Source: M30B19 sp041688615 (GTDB lineage Bacteria > Planctomycetota > Planctomycetia > Pirellulales > Pirellulaceae). From it: a stretch of DNA of 16,418 bases. This document shows, piece after piece, positions 6,349 to 14,565 of the stretch (positions within the stretch are counted from its first letter, which is position 1; every line of letters begins with the position of its first letter). Below the pieces are notes generated by a model. The model did no database searches and was not told where the DNA came from. It saw only the letters and a list, made by a program, of their open reading frames with translations. A program made the position numbers and the translations under genes. The stretch is taken from the NCBI GenBank assembly GCA_041688615.1, contig JBDNHU010000538.1:1-16418 (forward strand), written 5' to 3'.

Positions 6349-8490
6349 ATGTCATACCGCTTGGTCAAGCGAATTTTAGGAGGCTCCAACCTCGAGCAAA
6401 AACTAAGGGTGATCTTTGGGATTTGCATTTTTGTGCTGATCGCTTTTTCTTTGTTTTTTGTGAATCGAATCACAGAAGATCTGATTCAGTCCAACATGAG
6501 GGCTCGGGCCAGCCAATTGATTTATCTAAAGTTGATGCAAATTCATTTAGGTGAAATCAGTATCAATCCCAATCCCGGCAATGGCCAAATCGATAACCAA
6601 CGAATCAATCGCGAATTCGTTCAAGAGATCTCCAAAGAGATGTCAATTTCTGTGATCGACTTTCAAGTGATGCATCCCGATCCCGTGGCGCAACAGCTGT
6701 TCTACCTGATCCAGCCGACCATGCCAGCAACGGATGCCGAAAGCGAGATTTTAATTCAACTGCTTTCGGCTCGATTGCCATTGGAATCAGAAATTGAAGG
6801 CCAACAAAGCTGGTTAGATGACATCGCTCCCATCGCCAAACCCAGTGATGTGGACATCAATTCCCAAGAAACACCAAAGATGGCCACCGAACTATTGGCC
6901 GCCGCCGAGCATTTTCCCTCGATCGTTCGCTCGGACGGTGGGCGATACGAATTCTATCAACCCATTTTGTTGAAGCGAAAGATATGTTTGACTTGTCACC
7001 AACAAGACACCTCCTTAGCATTTTCATTGACGCCCCAAAATAGCGAATCATTCTTGGGACAGGCGGCAACCGGTTCTTCGCCCAAACCGTCTTTGGAAAA
7101 CACGTCAACACTGGCCAATACTGGATTATCGGCAAAGGCTGGCCCGGGACAAGCTGCTTCGGGTGACGCCAGAAATGCTTCTTCGATTGATCAGTCGGAC
7201 CCGCGATTAATCGCACGAATCACTCTGCCGTATCGAAATATTACCGACGCCATCAACCGAGCAAGAGCGATCTTGGCGACGGTTGCGATCTTGACCGTTA
7301 GTCTTTGTGTTTTAGCGATTTGGATGGTCGTCCGGTACGTGATTGCCAAACCGATCAAGCACTTGCAAGAGACCAGCGAATTGATCGCAGAAGGCCGTTT
7401 GGATGTCCGAGCCAATTTGAGTACAGGCGATGAATTTGAAAAGCTTGCCATTTCGTTTAACAAAATGTTGCGCAACATGATTGAAGCTCAGGAGACGCTT
7501 CAGGCCACTAATCAAATATTGGACCGTCGCGCTGATGAGCAAGCTCAGTTGAACATGAAACTGATGGAAATGAATCAAATCAAGAGCGAATTTCTGGCGA
7601 ACATGAGTCATGAATTGCGGACTCCGTTGAATTCGATTATCGGATTTTCGGAAGTGCTGGAAGCGGCGGACGCGCTTACCAGTCGGCAACGAAGATATGC
7701 AACCAACATTCGAAAGTCGGGTCGCCTGTTGTTAGAATTGATTAACGATATCCTTGATCTGGCTAAACTAGAGGCCGGTAAGATGGAGGTGAAGCCCGCA
7801 GAATTCAATATCGGAAACTTGATGCATTTGTTGACCGATTTGCTTCGACCGCTGGCCGAAGATAAACGCATTTATCTACAGACGGACGTCGATCCTCAAT
7901 TGCCCGACCTGTTTCAAGACCAAGTCAAAGTTCAACAGATTTTGACGAACCTGTTGTCCAATGCAATCAAGTTTACTCCCGAGGGCGGCAGAATTCGCAT
8001 CAGTGCCCACCGAGTGTTGAACCAAGCGGATCGGCAAGCGATTGTGCTACTTACCGTTGCCGATACCGGTGTGGGAATCGCAAAAGAAGATCGAGAGATT
8101 ATCTTCGAGAAATTTCGCCAAGGCCCTTCGGCAACCGGCGGGAATAATCTAACACGCGAGTATTCGGGAACTGGACTCGGACTGTCGATCGTTCGAGAAT
8201 TGTGTCACTTATTAAGAGGCGAGGTGACACTAGAAAGCGAAGTTGGCAAAGGCAGCACCTTCTCGGTGCGTCTACCGTGGCGATGGGTGGATCAACCCCG
8301 CTTAGATGCTCATTTGACTCAGAAGTTGGATCAAATCATGAAACCAATTCGCCACGATTTGCCAATCCGATCAATGATCGGAGCAGTTGAAAATGAAAAT
8401 GAGGCACGCGAGGCGATGCCAGATCGAGAAAACGCGCAAGAGAGCCGCCAGCAAGATCGCACCCAAGAAGAGATGCCGCCCGCTAGTTGA
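6349..8490 (+). CDS. Membrane histidine kinase with CxxCH haem-type sensor domain
   Basis: A 713-aa transmembrane sensor kinase. An N-terminal membrane segment (about residues 21-38) is followed by an extracytoplasmic region (about 45-300), a second membrane segment (about 307-332), HAMP (about 333-385), HisKA with phospho-His in FLANMSHELRTPLNS (H421), and HATPase_c with N box LTNLLSNAIKF (N538), G1 DTGVGIA and G2 GTGLGLSIV. The sensor region contains CLTCH (213-217), a c-type haem attachment motif, placed after a YQPI segment as in DUF3365/Tll0287-like sensors. This suggests a redox or gas-ligand signal, but haem binding is inferred. Residues 225-285 are a Ser/Gly/Asn-rich, probably flexible, insert. 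The last 50 or so residues form a charged Glu/Arg/Gln-rich tail past the kinase core. The ATG has AAAGGGAA about 8 nt upstream. No response regulator is adjacent, so its partner is encoded elsewhere. Confidence 0.93.
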   Translation: MSYRLVKRILGGSNLEQKLRVIFGICIFVLIAFSLFFVNRITEDLIQSNMRARASQLIYLKLMQIHLGEISINPNPGNGQIDNQRINREFVQEISKEMSISVIDFQVMHPDPVAQQLFYLIQPTMPATDAESEILIQLLSARLPLESEIEGQQSWLDDIAPIAKPSDVDINSQETPKMATELLAAAEHFPSIVRSDGGRYEFYQPILLKRKICLTCHQQDTSLAFSLTPQNSESFLGQAATGSSPKPSLENTSTLANTGLSAKAGPGQAASGDARNASSIDQSDPRLIARITLPYRNITDAINRARAILATVAILTVSLCVLAIWMVVRYVIAKPIKHLQETSELIAEGRLDVRANLSTGDEFEKLAISFNKMLRNMIEAQETLQATNQILDRRADEQAQLNMKLMEMNQIKSEFLANMSHELRTPLNSIIGFSEVLEAADALTSRQRRYATNIRKSGRLLLELINDILDLAKLEAGKMEVKPAEFNIGNLMHLLTDLLRPLAEDKRIYLQTDVDPQLPDLFQDQVKVQQILTNLLSNAIKFTPEGGRIRISAHRVLNQADRQAIVLLTVADTGVGIAKEDREIIFEKFRQGPSATGGNNLTREYSGTGLGLSIVRELCHLLRGEVTLESEVGKGSTFSVRLPWRWVDQPRLDAHLTQKLDQIMKPIRHDLPIRSMIGAVENENEAREAMPDRENAQESRQQDRTQEEMPPAS

Positions 8491-8636
8491 CTAGTTTCCC
8501 GAAGCGTACCCGCTTGCCTTGCTGTGTCCAAGTACTTAACGCCCAATGACCTGCGTCCGATTATTTGGGAACACAGCCACAGTACTGAATTTTTCAATAC
8601 GGCATGTTACCGGTCTGTGTGAATGCGAATTGCAAA

Positions 8637-9629
8637 TTAAACATTCACGGTAGCCAGCCAAGTTTTGTGGTCACGATACCATTGCACACTTTTTGCAATG
8701 CCATCTTCCACTGATACCTTAGGCCGCCAATCCAACAGTTGCTGGGCCTTGTCGATGTCAGCCCATGTTGCCATCATGTCCGCCGCATGAAAGTCACGTT
8801 GGTCCACCACCGCCTTCTTGCCCAAGTGTTGTTCGATCAACCCGATCACGTAATTCAATTCAACCGGTTGATTGCCACCGCCCAAATTGATGATTTCATA
8901 ACCCAGAGATTTCGTTGCTAAGATCGTTCCCGCTGCAATATCATCCACGTAGGTGAAGTCTCGTGATTGAGTGCCGTCACCATAAACGATGATCGGGGTC
9001 CCTTCGTCAATCCACTTGATGAATCGAAAAACACTCATGTCTGGACGGCCTGCGGGGCCATACACTGTAAAGTAACGAACGATTGATACGTCAGTCTGGT
9101 ATAAATGGTGATAGGAATAGGCCATCACTTCCGCGGCTTTCTTGGACGCCGCATACGGAGACAACGGAGTGTTCACCGGCAGGTCTTCACGGAACGGCAT
9201 CGATTGTCCAGCATAGAGACTTGAAGTTGACGCTAGTACAAACTTCTTGATGGATCGCTTTTGCATTTCATCAAGCAAGTTCAAACCGCCCATCGCGTTG
9301 GTCGTCATGTAAACAAACGGATTTTCCATGCTGTAACGTACGCCAGCCCTGGCCGCCAAATTGATAACACAATCGATGGTAGCCGAATCAAAAACAGCTC
9401 GCGTCGCTGGTCGATCTTCCAAGTCCATTTGGGTAAATGAAAATCCGGGTCGGCCTTCCAGCTGGGCCAGGCGATGCTGCTTGACCGAAACGTCGTAGTA
9501 GTCATTCATGTTGTCCACTCCGACAACTTGCTTCCCCGAATCCAACAGAAATTCAGCAACCTTGGCGGCGATGAAGCCAGCACAGCCCGTCACTAAATAA
9601 CAATCGTGTTCTAGGTTTTCGAATTTCAC
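8637..9629 (-). CDS. NAD-dependent sugar epimerase, probably UDP-glucuronate 4-epimerase
   Basis: An extended short-chain dehydrogenase of 330 aa that inverts C4 of a UDP-sugar using bound NAD. The Rossmann motif is VTGCAGFIA (about residues 13-21), the NAD ribose Asp follows in VVGVDNMNDYYD, and the catalytic set is S/T near 134-137 with YAASK (Y159, K163). The NMNDYYDVSVKQHRL and RPDMSVFRF segments and SRDFTYVDD resemble UDP-glucuronate 4-epimerases (CapI/LpsL type), which make UDP-galacturonate. UDP-glucose 4-epimerase or a related activity is the alternative. The start is GTG at 9629 with AAGG about 8-9 nt upstream. It is the last gene of the polysaccharide cluster, 58 bp after gmd, and converges with the haem-type kinase gene. 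The 146-bp gap beyond it has only weak inverted repeats and no clear terminator. Confidence 0.88.
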   Translation of the reverse strand: MKFENLEHDCYLVTGCAGFIAAKVAEFLLDSGKQVVGVDNMNDYYDVSVKQHRLAQLEGRPGFSFTQMDLEDRPATRAVFDSATIDCVINLAARAGVRYSMENPFVYMTTNAMGGLNLLDEMQKRSIKKFVLASTSSLYAGQSMPFREDLPVNTPLSPYAASKKAAEVMAYSYHHLYQTDVSIVRYFTVYGPAGRPDMSVFRFIKWIDEGTPIIVYGDGTQSRDFTYVDDIAAGTILATKSLGYEIINLGGGNQPVELNYVIGLIEQHLGKKAVVDQRDFHAADMMATWADIDKAQQLLDWRPKVSVEDGIAKSVQWYRDHKTWLATVNV

Positions 9630-9687
9630 AATTAAGCCTTACTAAATGTCAAAATGCATTGATCAGTTGGCACTCGGGCCAGGTCGC

Positions 9688-10836
9688 CTACTCATTCGCC
9701 AGGGAAACATTGAAGCCCGAATCGCGAAGCACTGCCAAGCGACGAGCCTGATCCAAGTCGTTGGCCACCATCTCGGCTATCATCTCATGAACCGTTATCT
9801 TGGGCGTCCAACCCAGTTTCTCTTTCGCCTTGGTCGGATCACCCAACAAGGTTTCCACTTCCGTCGGACGGAAGTACTTGGGATCCACTCGGACAATCGT
9901 TTTACCCAACAACGCCTGCAATAAATCTGCTTCGCGCCGGTCGTTGCAGTGATCGGTAGAAACCGCACCCACAACACCCAATTCGTCCACCCCGGCACCT
10001 TGCCAATCAAAGGTGATTCCTAACTGCTTACCCGCCGAATCAAAGAAGTCTCGGACGCTGATCTGAACGCCGGTCGCAATCACGAAATCTTCGGCCTGTT
10101 CCTGCTGTAGCATCAACCACTGCATCTCAACGTAATCTTTGGCATGACCCCAGTCCCGCAACGAATCCAAGTTACCCATGTACAGGCAATCTTCCAACCC
10201 CATCGCAATGTTGGATAGACCCCGAGTGATCTTACGGGTGACAAACGTTTCGCCGCGGCGAGGGGATTCATGGTTGAACAAAATACCGTTACAAGCATAC
10301 ATGCCGTACGCCTCGCGGTAATTAACCGTGATCCAATACGCGTACATTTTGGCAACCGCGTAGGGGGAACGAGGGTAAAACGGAGTGGTTTCCTTTTGCG
10401 GAATCTCTTGAACCAAGCCGTACAGTTCCGAAGTCGACGCTTGATAGAAGCGAGTCTTCTTCTCCAGGCCCAGGATCCGAATCGCTTCCAAGATCCGCAG
10501 CGTACCGATCGCATCCACATCGGCCACATATTCGGGCGATTCAAACGAAACCGCCACGTGGCTCATAGCGCCCAAATTGTAAACTTCATCAGGCTGAGTC
10601 TGTTGAATGATGCGAATCAGATTCGACGTATCGCTAAGATCACCGTAGTGAAGGAAGAACGACGGATCATCGTGCGGGTCCTGGTAGATATGGTCAATTC
10701 GATCGGTATTAAAACTAGACGCACGGCGTTTAATGCCATGCACCTCATAACCTTTACCCAGCAGCAATTCCGCCAGGTAAGAACCATCTTGACCCGTAAT
10801 GCCCGTGATCAGTGCTTTCTTTTTGTCACTACTCAT
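9688..10836 (-). CDS. gmd: GDP-mannose 4,6-dehydratase
   Basis: Converts GDP-D-mannose to GDP-4-keto-6-deoxy-D-mannose, the precursor of GDP-fucose, GDP-rhamnose, GDP-perosamine and related sugars. Length is 382 aa, as expected. Motifs are the NADP-binding ITGITGQDGSY at the N-terminus, GIKRRASSFNTDRIDHIY, the active-site segment ASTSELYG (T135, E137), YPRSPYAVAK (Y159, K163) and FNHESPRRGETFVTRKI, all characteristic of Gmd. The ATG at 10836 has no strong Shine-Dalgarno. It lies 51 bp after the GT2 gene and 58 bp before the epimerase, all on the minus strand. A reductase or epimerase that would finish the deoxy sugar (for example GDP-fucose synthase) is not in the window, so the final sugar is unknown. 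Confidence 0.97.
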   Translation of the reverse strand: MSSDKKKALITGITGQDGSYLAELLLGKGYEVHGIKRRASSFNTDRIDHIYQDPHDDPSFFLHYGDLSDTSNLIRIIQQTQPDEVYNLGAMSHVAVSFESPEYVADVDAIGTLRILEAIRILGLEKKTRFYQASTSELYGLVQEIPQKETTPFYPRSPYAVAKMYAYWITVNYREAYGMYACNGILFNHESPRRGETFVTRKITRGLSNIAMGLEDCLYMGNLDSLRDWGHAKDYVEMQWLMLQQEQAEDFVIATGVQISVRDFFDSAGKQLGITFDWQGAGVDELGVVGAVSTDHCNDRREADLLQALLGKTIVRVDPKYFRPTEVETLLGDPTKAKEKLGWTPKITVHEMIAEMVANDLDQARRLAVLRDSGFNVSLANE

Positions 10837-10887
10837 TGCGATTAAGACTTTCTATGTAGGGGAACTTTGGGGCCTGCCACCCACTAA

Positions 10888-11703
10888 CTAAGGAGTTGTT
10901 TCGAATTGGGACTTGGGAGGTTTTAAGAAGTATTGTGGGATCTTTCTAAGTGGCTTTGTGAAGCGCAATCCCCAAGGAGGATTTAGTCCGTTTTCGATCC
11001 AAGCTTGGCGATCGTCTCGATTGGCATTCAAGCGATTCTTGATCGACGCGTTGCTTTCACCACCGACTCGCATTTTGACCAGTACTTCAGGAATGTATTT
11101 TACTTTGATTTGATGTTTGTACATCAAACGCACCATGCATTCATAATCAGCGGCCGAACCTAAATCGGTTCGGTACCTGCCATATTTTTCGTATATTTCT
11201 CTCTTGATGTACACCGTCGGGTGCGGCGGCATCCAGCCCGTCCGAAAACGTCGTCGATCATAATCGCCCGACTTCCAATAGCGAATGATGCGATTTGGGT
11301 TCTCCGCATCAACATAAACCAAATCGCCATAAACCGCATCGCAATCGTATTGTTCAAAGGCCGAATTCACAAGATCTAACGCATCTGGTCGTGCTAAGAA
11401 ATCATCTGCATGTAAAAAACCAATCACGTTCCCCTTAGCTGATTTGATACCTTTGTTTAATGCATCGTAAATGCCATTGTCGGGTTCTCGAATTGCAAAG
11501 TTGATCGATTTTAAATTCTGACTGACGACTAAATCTGTGCCGTCATTCGACATGCCGTCGATGACTATGTATTCAAAGTTATCGCAGTTTTGCATGTGCA
11601 CACTGTTTATAGCGTCTGCCAAAGTAGACACGCGATTAAAAACCGCCGTTACCAGTGATAGCGTTAAACTATCCATGGATTTCGATTGAACGATAAGTGA
11701 CAT
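10888..11703 (-). CDS. Glycosyltransferase family 2
   Basis: A GT-A fold, inverting-type glycosyltransferase of about 271 aa, expected to add a sugar from a nucleotide donor to a lipid-linked repeat unit at the cytoplasmic face. The N-terminus shows LSLVTAVFNR and YIVIDGMSNDGT (nucleotide binding). The metal-binding DxD-like site is FLHADDF, and the acceptor/catalytic region is GWMPPHPTVYIKREIY followed by GSAADYECMVRL. This arrangement resembles colanic-acid/exopolysaccharide GT2 enzymes. No membrane segment is seen. Start choice is uncertain: ATG at 11703 is used, an ATG at 11676 would give MDSLTLSLVTAVFN, and a TTG lies at 11709; none has a good Shine-Dalgarno. It sits between the polymerase-like gene and gmd. 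The sugar transferred cannot be read from the sequence. Confidence 0.9.
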   Translation of the reverse strand: MSLIVQSKSMDSLTLSLVTAVFNRVSTLADAINSVHMQNCDNFEYIVIDGMSNDGTDLVVSQNLKSINFAIREPDNGIYDALNKGIKSAKGNVIGFLHADDFLARPDALDLVNSAFEQYDCDAVYGDLVYVDAENPNRIIRYWKSGDYDRRRFRTGWMPPHPTVYIKREIYEKYGRYRTDLGSAADYECMVRLMYKHQIKVKYIPEVLVKMRVGGESNASIKNRLNANRDDRQAWIENGLNPPWGLRFTKPLRKIPQYFLKPPKSQFETTP

Positions 11704-11810
11704 TGGCAACGCAAGGTTTAGGATGTGTCAATAACTTTTAGGTAATAAATTTTGGATGGGAAGCGTCTGATTGTTTGTGAAAATTTCAGAATTCAACAAG
11801 GGTTAGCCGG

Positions 11811-13247
11811 CTAGGTTTTTTGTCGCAGTTTCATTGGAATCTTAAGGAACTTGCTGATGATCCAGGTGTAGGCGACCGCATAGAGAACGAACCGTATCAA
11901 GCCACCAACCAGGGCATATCTACTGCACAACGCAAGGCAAGTAACCAACGAGATATACCCAACTTGCCAAAGCATGGAATTGCTGACTCGGGCACGGTTT
12001 TGCACCTTCTTGGCCATGACGCCCAACAGTGAGAAAATAATGGCCGTTCCAATAAAACCGAAGTCAAGATAGAAATCTGCGAAAACCGAAGTGCCTGTCC
12101 CAGAAACCCCTTTACCAACTTTTCCTTGAATCAAGAGAGTCAGCAGCATGCTTGAGCTGGTTTCAGGGGACTGTTCCATTCCAACGAGTCCACGTGCAAA
12201 TGGGACAATGCCTAACAGTTGCAATAGTTGCATTTTTCCAAAGAAGTAGTCATGTCTTCCCGGAACATAATCTGCGGCAACAAAGCCGCAAACCGAACTG
12301 CTTCCAAGATTTACTAATGCAGTGTTAATGTTCGCGATTGGATCCAATTTGACGAGACTAGATGAGCCTCCACGGACCGAAACAATAAGACCTAAAAAGA
12401 AGATAAGTGTTGTACCCAGCACTACCAAGGACTTCAGTTTGGCGGGTTTGCGATACTCATTGAATGCGATCATGAATGCCAGAAGAACGTAAACAAGAGT
12501 TGAACGATCGCCGTGAAGTCCGATAGCAATAATGGTTGCTGCAATCAGTACCAAGTCCATTTTGGAAATCCCGAATCGAGTGCGACCTGTTTTGACTAGC
12601 CTTTCCTTGGAAGCGAATCCCAATGTGCAACCAATGACCGCGAATACTTGTCCCAGTTCAAAGAAAATATTCGCAACAAAACTAATGTTGTTGGTTCCGC
12701 TATAGATACCAAAGAATCGGGCTGGCCCAACGATTAGCACAAAAGCCGTGAAACCTAGAAAGCTAAGGCGGATCATTATCTGTCCGAATTTCCCCCAGCG
12801 TCGTCTCAATGCATCTGGAATATGATTTTCGGAAATGAGTGGTCGAGCCCGAGAAGATGCAATCACATAGTATCCGGTCAGAAACAGATTTAGGCACGTT
12901 AAATACATCGCCAGGCAACTGCAAACCTCACGAGCGGCATCGGCTTCTCGGAAATTCCAGATCTGTATTTGACCATCTAAAACACCGGTTATCCAGTAAA
13001 GAAAATAGCCGAAGTGAACAATAGAAAAGGTAGACGTGAAAAGAACATCAACGGTTAGCCAATTTACCGGTTTAGGTTGATTCGATTTTGCCAAAAAAAT
13101 GACAATGTGCGTTACAACAATCATGCCCAGGCAGATCATTACAAACCAGCGTTCGGGACGTATTGGCGCAATGGAATACAAGGCCAAAGACAAGCAAGCT
13201 AGGCCGAAAAAAGCTAGACTGACCGTCGATTGATTATGTGGCTTCAT
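11811..13247 (-). CDS. Polytopic membrane protein, Wzy-like oligosaccharide repeat-unit polymerase
   Basis: An integral membrane protein of about 478 aa with roughly 11-12 hydrophobic segments spread over its whole length. A larger loop follows the SVRGGSSSL segment, and a late motif, FADFYLDFGFIGTAI, is typical of O-antigen/oligosaccharide repeat-unit polymerases. Wzy enzymes join lipid-linked repeat units on the outer face of the inner membrane. Primary sequence in this family is poorly conserved, so the assignment rests on topology, the late DFYLDFGFIG motif and the surrounding glycosyltransferase genes. I chose the ATG at 13247. A TTG at 13322 would add 25 hydrophilic residues that do not look like part of the family. 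It lies between a GT4 and a GT2 gene on the same strand. A flippase is the main alternative but usually has a different, more even helix pattern. Confidence 0.75.
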   Translation of the reverse strand: MKPHNQSTVSLAFFGLACLSLALYSIAPIRPERWFVMICLGMIVVTHIVIFLAKSNQPKPVNWLTVDVLFTSTFSIVHFGYFLYWITGVLDGQIQIWNFREADAAREVCSCLAMYLTCLNLFLTGYYVIASSRARPLISENHIPDALRRRWGKFGQIMIRLSFLGFTAFVLIVGPARFFGIYSGTNNISFVANIFFELGQVFAVIGCTLGFASKERLVKTGRTRFGISKMDLVLIAATIIAIGLHGDRSTLVYVLLAFMIAFNEYRKPAKLKSLVVLGTTLIFFLGLIVSVRGGSSSLVKLDPIANINTALVNLGSSSVCGFVAADYVPGRHDYFFGKMQLLQLLGIVPFARGLVGMEQSPETSSSMLLTLLIQGKVGKGVSGTGTSVFADFYLDFGFIGTAIIFSLLGVMAKKVQNRARVSNSMLWQVGYISLVTCLALCSRYALVGGLIRFVLYAVAYTWIISKFLKIPMKLRQKT

Positions 13248-13365
13248 GTGAGATCTGTATTTTGCGATAGATGAATTCGATTGTGAGAAAAATACTAAGC
13301 AGGCACTACTATAACAATTCAACGCAATGAGTTAGTTGATTGTTTGGCGGAGCAAGCTAGGGAGT

Positions 13366-14553
13366 CTAGCATCGGTACTCGTGGTACAAGATTTTTTGCA
13401 TCCGTTGGATATGTGTCTTTCTCGTAAAGTTAGCCGAATAGAAGTCGATCGTTTTCTTACTCAGGCTTTCAACGAGTTCTGGCGATTTGATAAAACGAGC
13501 AATGATTTCGGCAATCTGGGCAGGGTCTTGATAATTGACAAAAAAGCCCGTTTGACCTTCCACAACCTGCTCGACGATTCCACGCCACCTGGTGGCAACG
13601 ACAGGCAAACCGTTGGCCATTGCCTCGATAATGCTGATCGGTTGCCCTTCAGTGGGGTATTGAGTTGGCAGGATAAATAGGTGGGATGAATCAAACATCT
13701 TTTGCTTCACTTCGCCACGAACGGTGCCATGAAAAATTACATGTCGTTTCAAACCAAGTTGATCGACTAAGTCACGAAATTCATCAGCAGTTGAAGGAAC
13801 TTCAGATGGCCAATCTTCTTCGGACGTTTGAAATGCACCGCAGAAATGAAAGACCACATTGGAAGTCTGGTGCTGGTTCACCAATATTTCGCAAGCGTGC
13901 AAGACATCCATAAATCCTTTACTAGGAATCAGGTTGGAAAGGTACAAAATGTGCATGTCTTGCTGATTTTGAAGTGACTTTTGGTTGGTGATCGAACTTG
14001 CAATCTCAATCGGGGGTCCATTGGGGATCACCACAACCCTTTCATCAAATTTTGACACAAACCCGAACTGAGTTTTTATTGATTCACCCAAAGCGATGAT
14101 TTTGCTTGCTCGGTTTAGCGTCACTCGGATCAAAGATCGAAATAATTTTGAACGCTTCTCATAAAAGTCAGCATAACCTCCGCTCTTCAGGTGTAGCACA
14201 ATCCTTTTCCCCAGAAGCTTGCTCCACCAGACGATTAAGAAGTCCTTAAAGAACCCAGCACGTGAGCACGAAATGGTTAAATAGGTTGTAGTTCCAAGTG
14301 GAATGTAAATGAAGCAAAGAACCAGAGGATAAATTAGTTGAAAGGATCGTTGGATCGAGAATTTTCCGGAGCTCACTGGTTCGCCCGCGATTTGTAAATC
14401 AATTACGATCGGTTCTTCGCCCAGTTCAAACAAACCTTCGACTAGCGATTGGAAACCAATGGCAACGCCCGTAGCATTTTTTTTGGGAAGCGGACCAATC
14501 AAGACTACCTTTGTCACTTTATGAACGCTTTTTGCATGGGGTTTCAAAATCAA
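13366..14553 (-). CDS. Glycosyltransferase family 4
   Basis: A retaining GT-B glycosyltransferase of about 395 aa. The N-terminal domain begins VVLIGPLPKKNATGVAIGF, the usual opening of this family. The C-terminal donor-binding domain starts at HILYLSNLIPSKGF and contains PTEGQPISIIEAMANGLPVV, the E-x7-E-like nucleotide-sugar site, followed by TRWRGIVEQVVEGQTGFFV. A hydrophobic stretch around residues 75-90 may help membrane association. The frame begins 12 bp after the stop of the upstream GT4 gene, so the two are probably co-transcribed. No in-frame ATG is near: the candidates are TTG at 14553 (used here) and GTG at 14517, which would give MTKVVLIGPL. Neither has a clear Shine-Dalgarno. Sugar specificity is unknown. 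Confidence 0.9.
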   Translation of the reverse strand: MILKPHAKSVHKVTKVVLIGPLPKKNATGVAIGFQSLVEGLFELGEEPIVIDLQIAGEPVSSGKFSIQRSFQLIYPLVLCFIYIPLGTTTYLTISCSRAGFFKDFLIVWWSKLLGKRIVLHLKSGGYADFYEKRSKLFRSLIRVTLNRASKIIALGESIKTQFGFVSKFDERVVVIPNGPPIEIASSITNQKSLQNQQDMHILYLSNLIPSKGFMDVLHACEILVNQHQTSNVVFHFCGAFQTSEEDWPSEVPSTADEFRDLVDQLGLKRHVIFHGTVRGEVKQKMFDSSHLFILPTQYPTEGQPISIIEAMANGLPVVATRWRGIVEQVVEGQTGFFVNYQDPAQIAEIIARFIKSPELVESLSKKTIDFYSANFTRKTHIQRMQKILYHEYRC

Positions 14554-14565
14554 GAATCGTAGACT

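Noticed and set aside
8521..8577. Inverted arms GCTGTGT and ACACAGC as a terminator between the kinase and epimerase genes
   Set aside because: Seven-bp arms with a 43-nt loop and no T-run; not a credible intrinsic terminator.
8582..8600. Near-palindrome GTACTGAATTTTTCAATAC
   Set aside because: AT-rich stem with one mismatch and no T-tract after it on either strand.
10270..10845. 191-codon open frame on the + strand opposite gmd
   Set aside because: It lies wholly antisense to a clear Gmd and has no recognisable motif; it is a codon-bias shadow.
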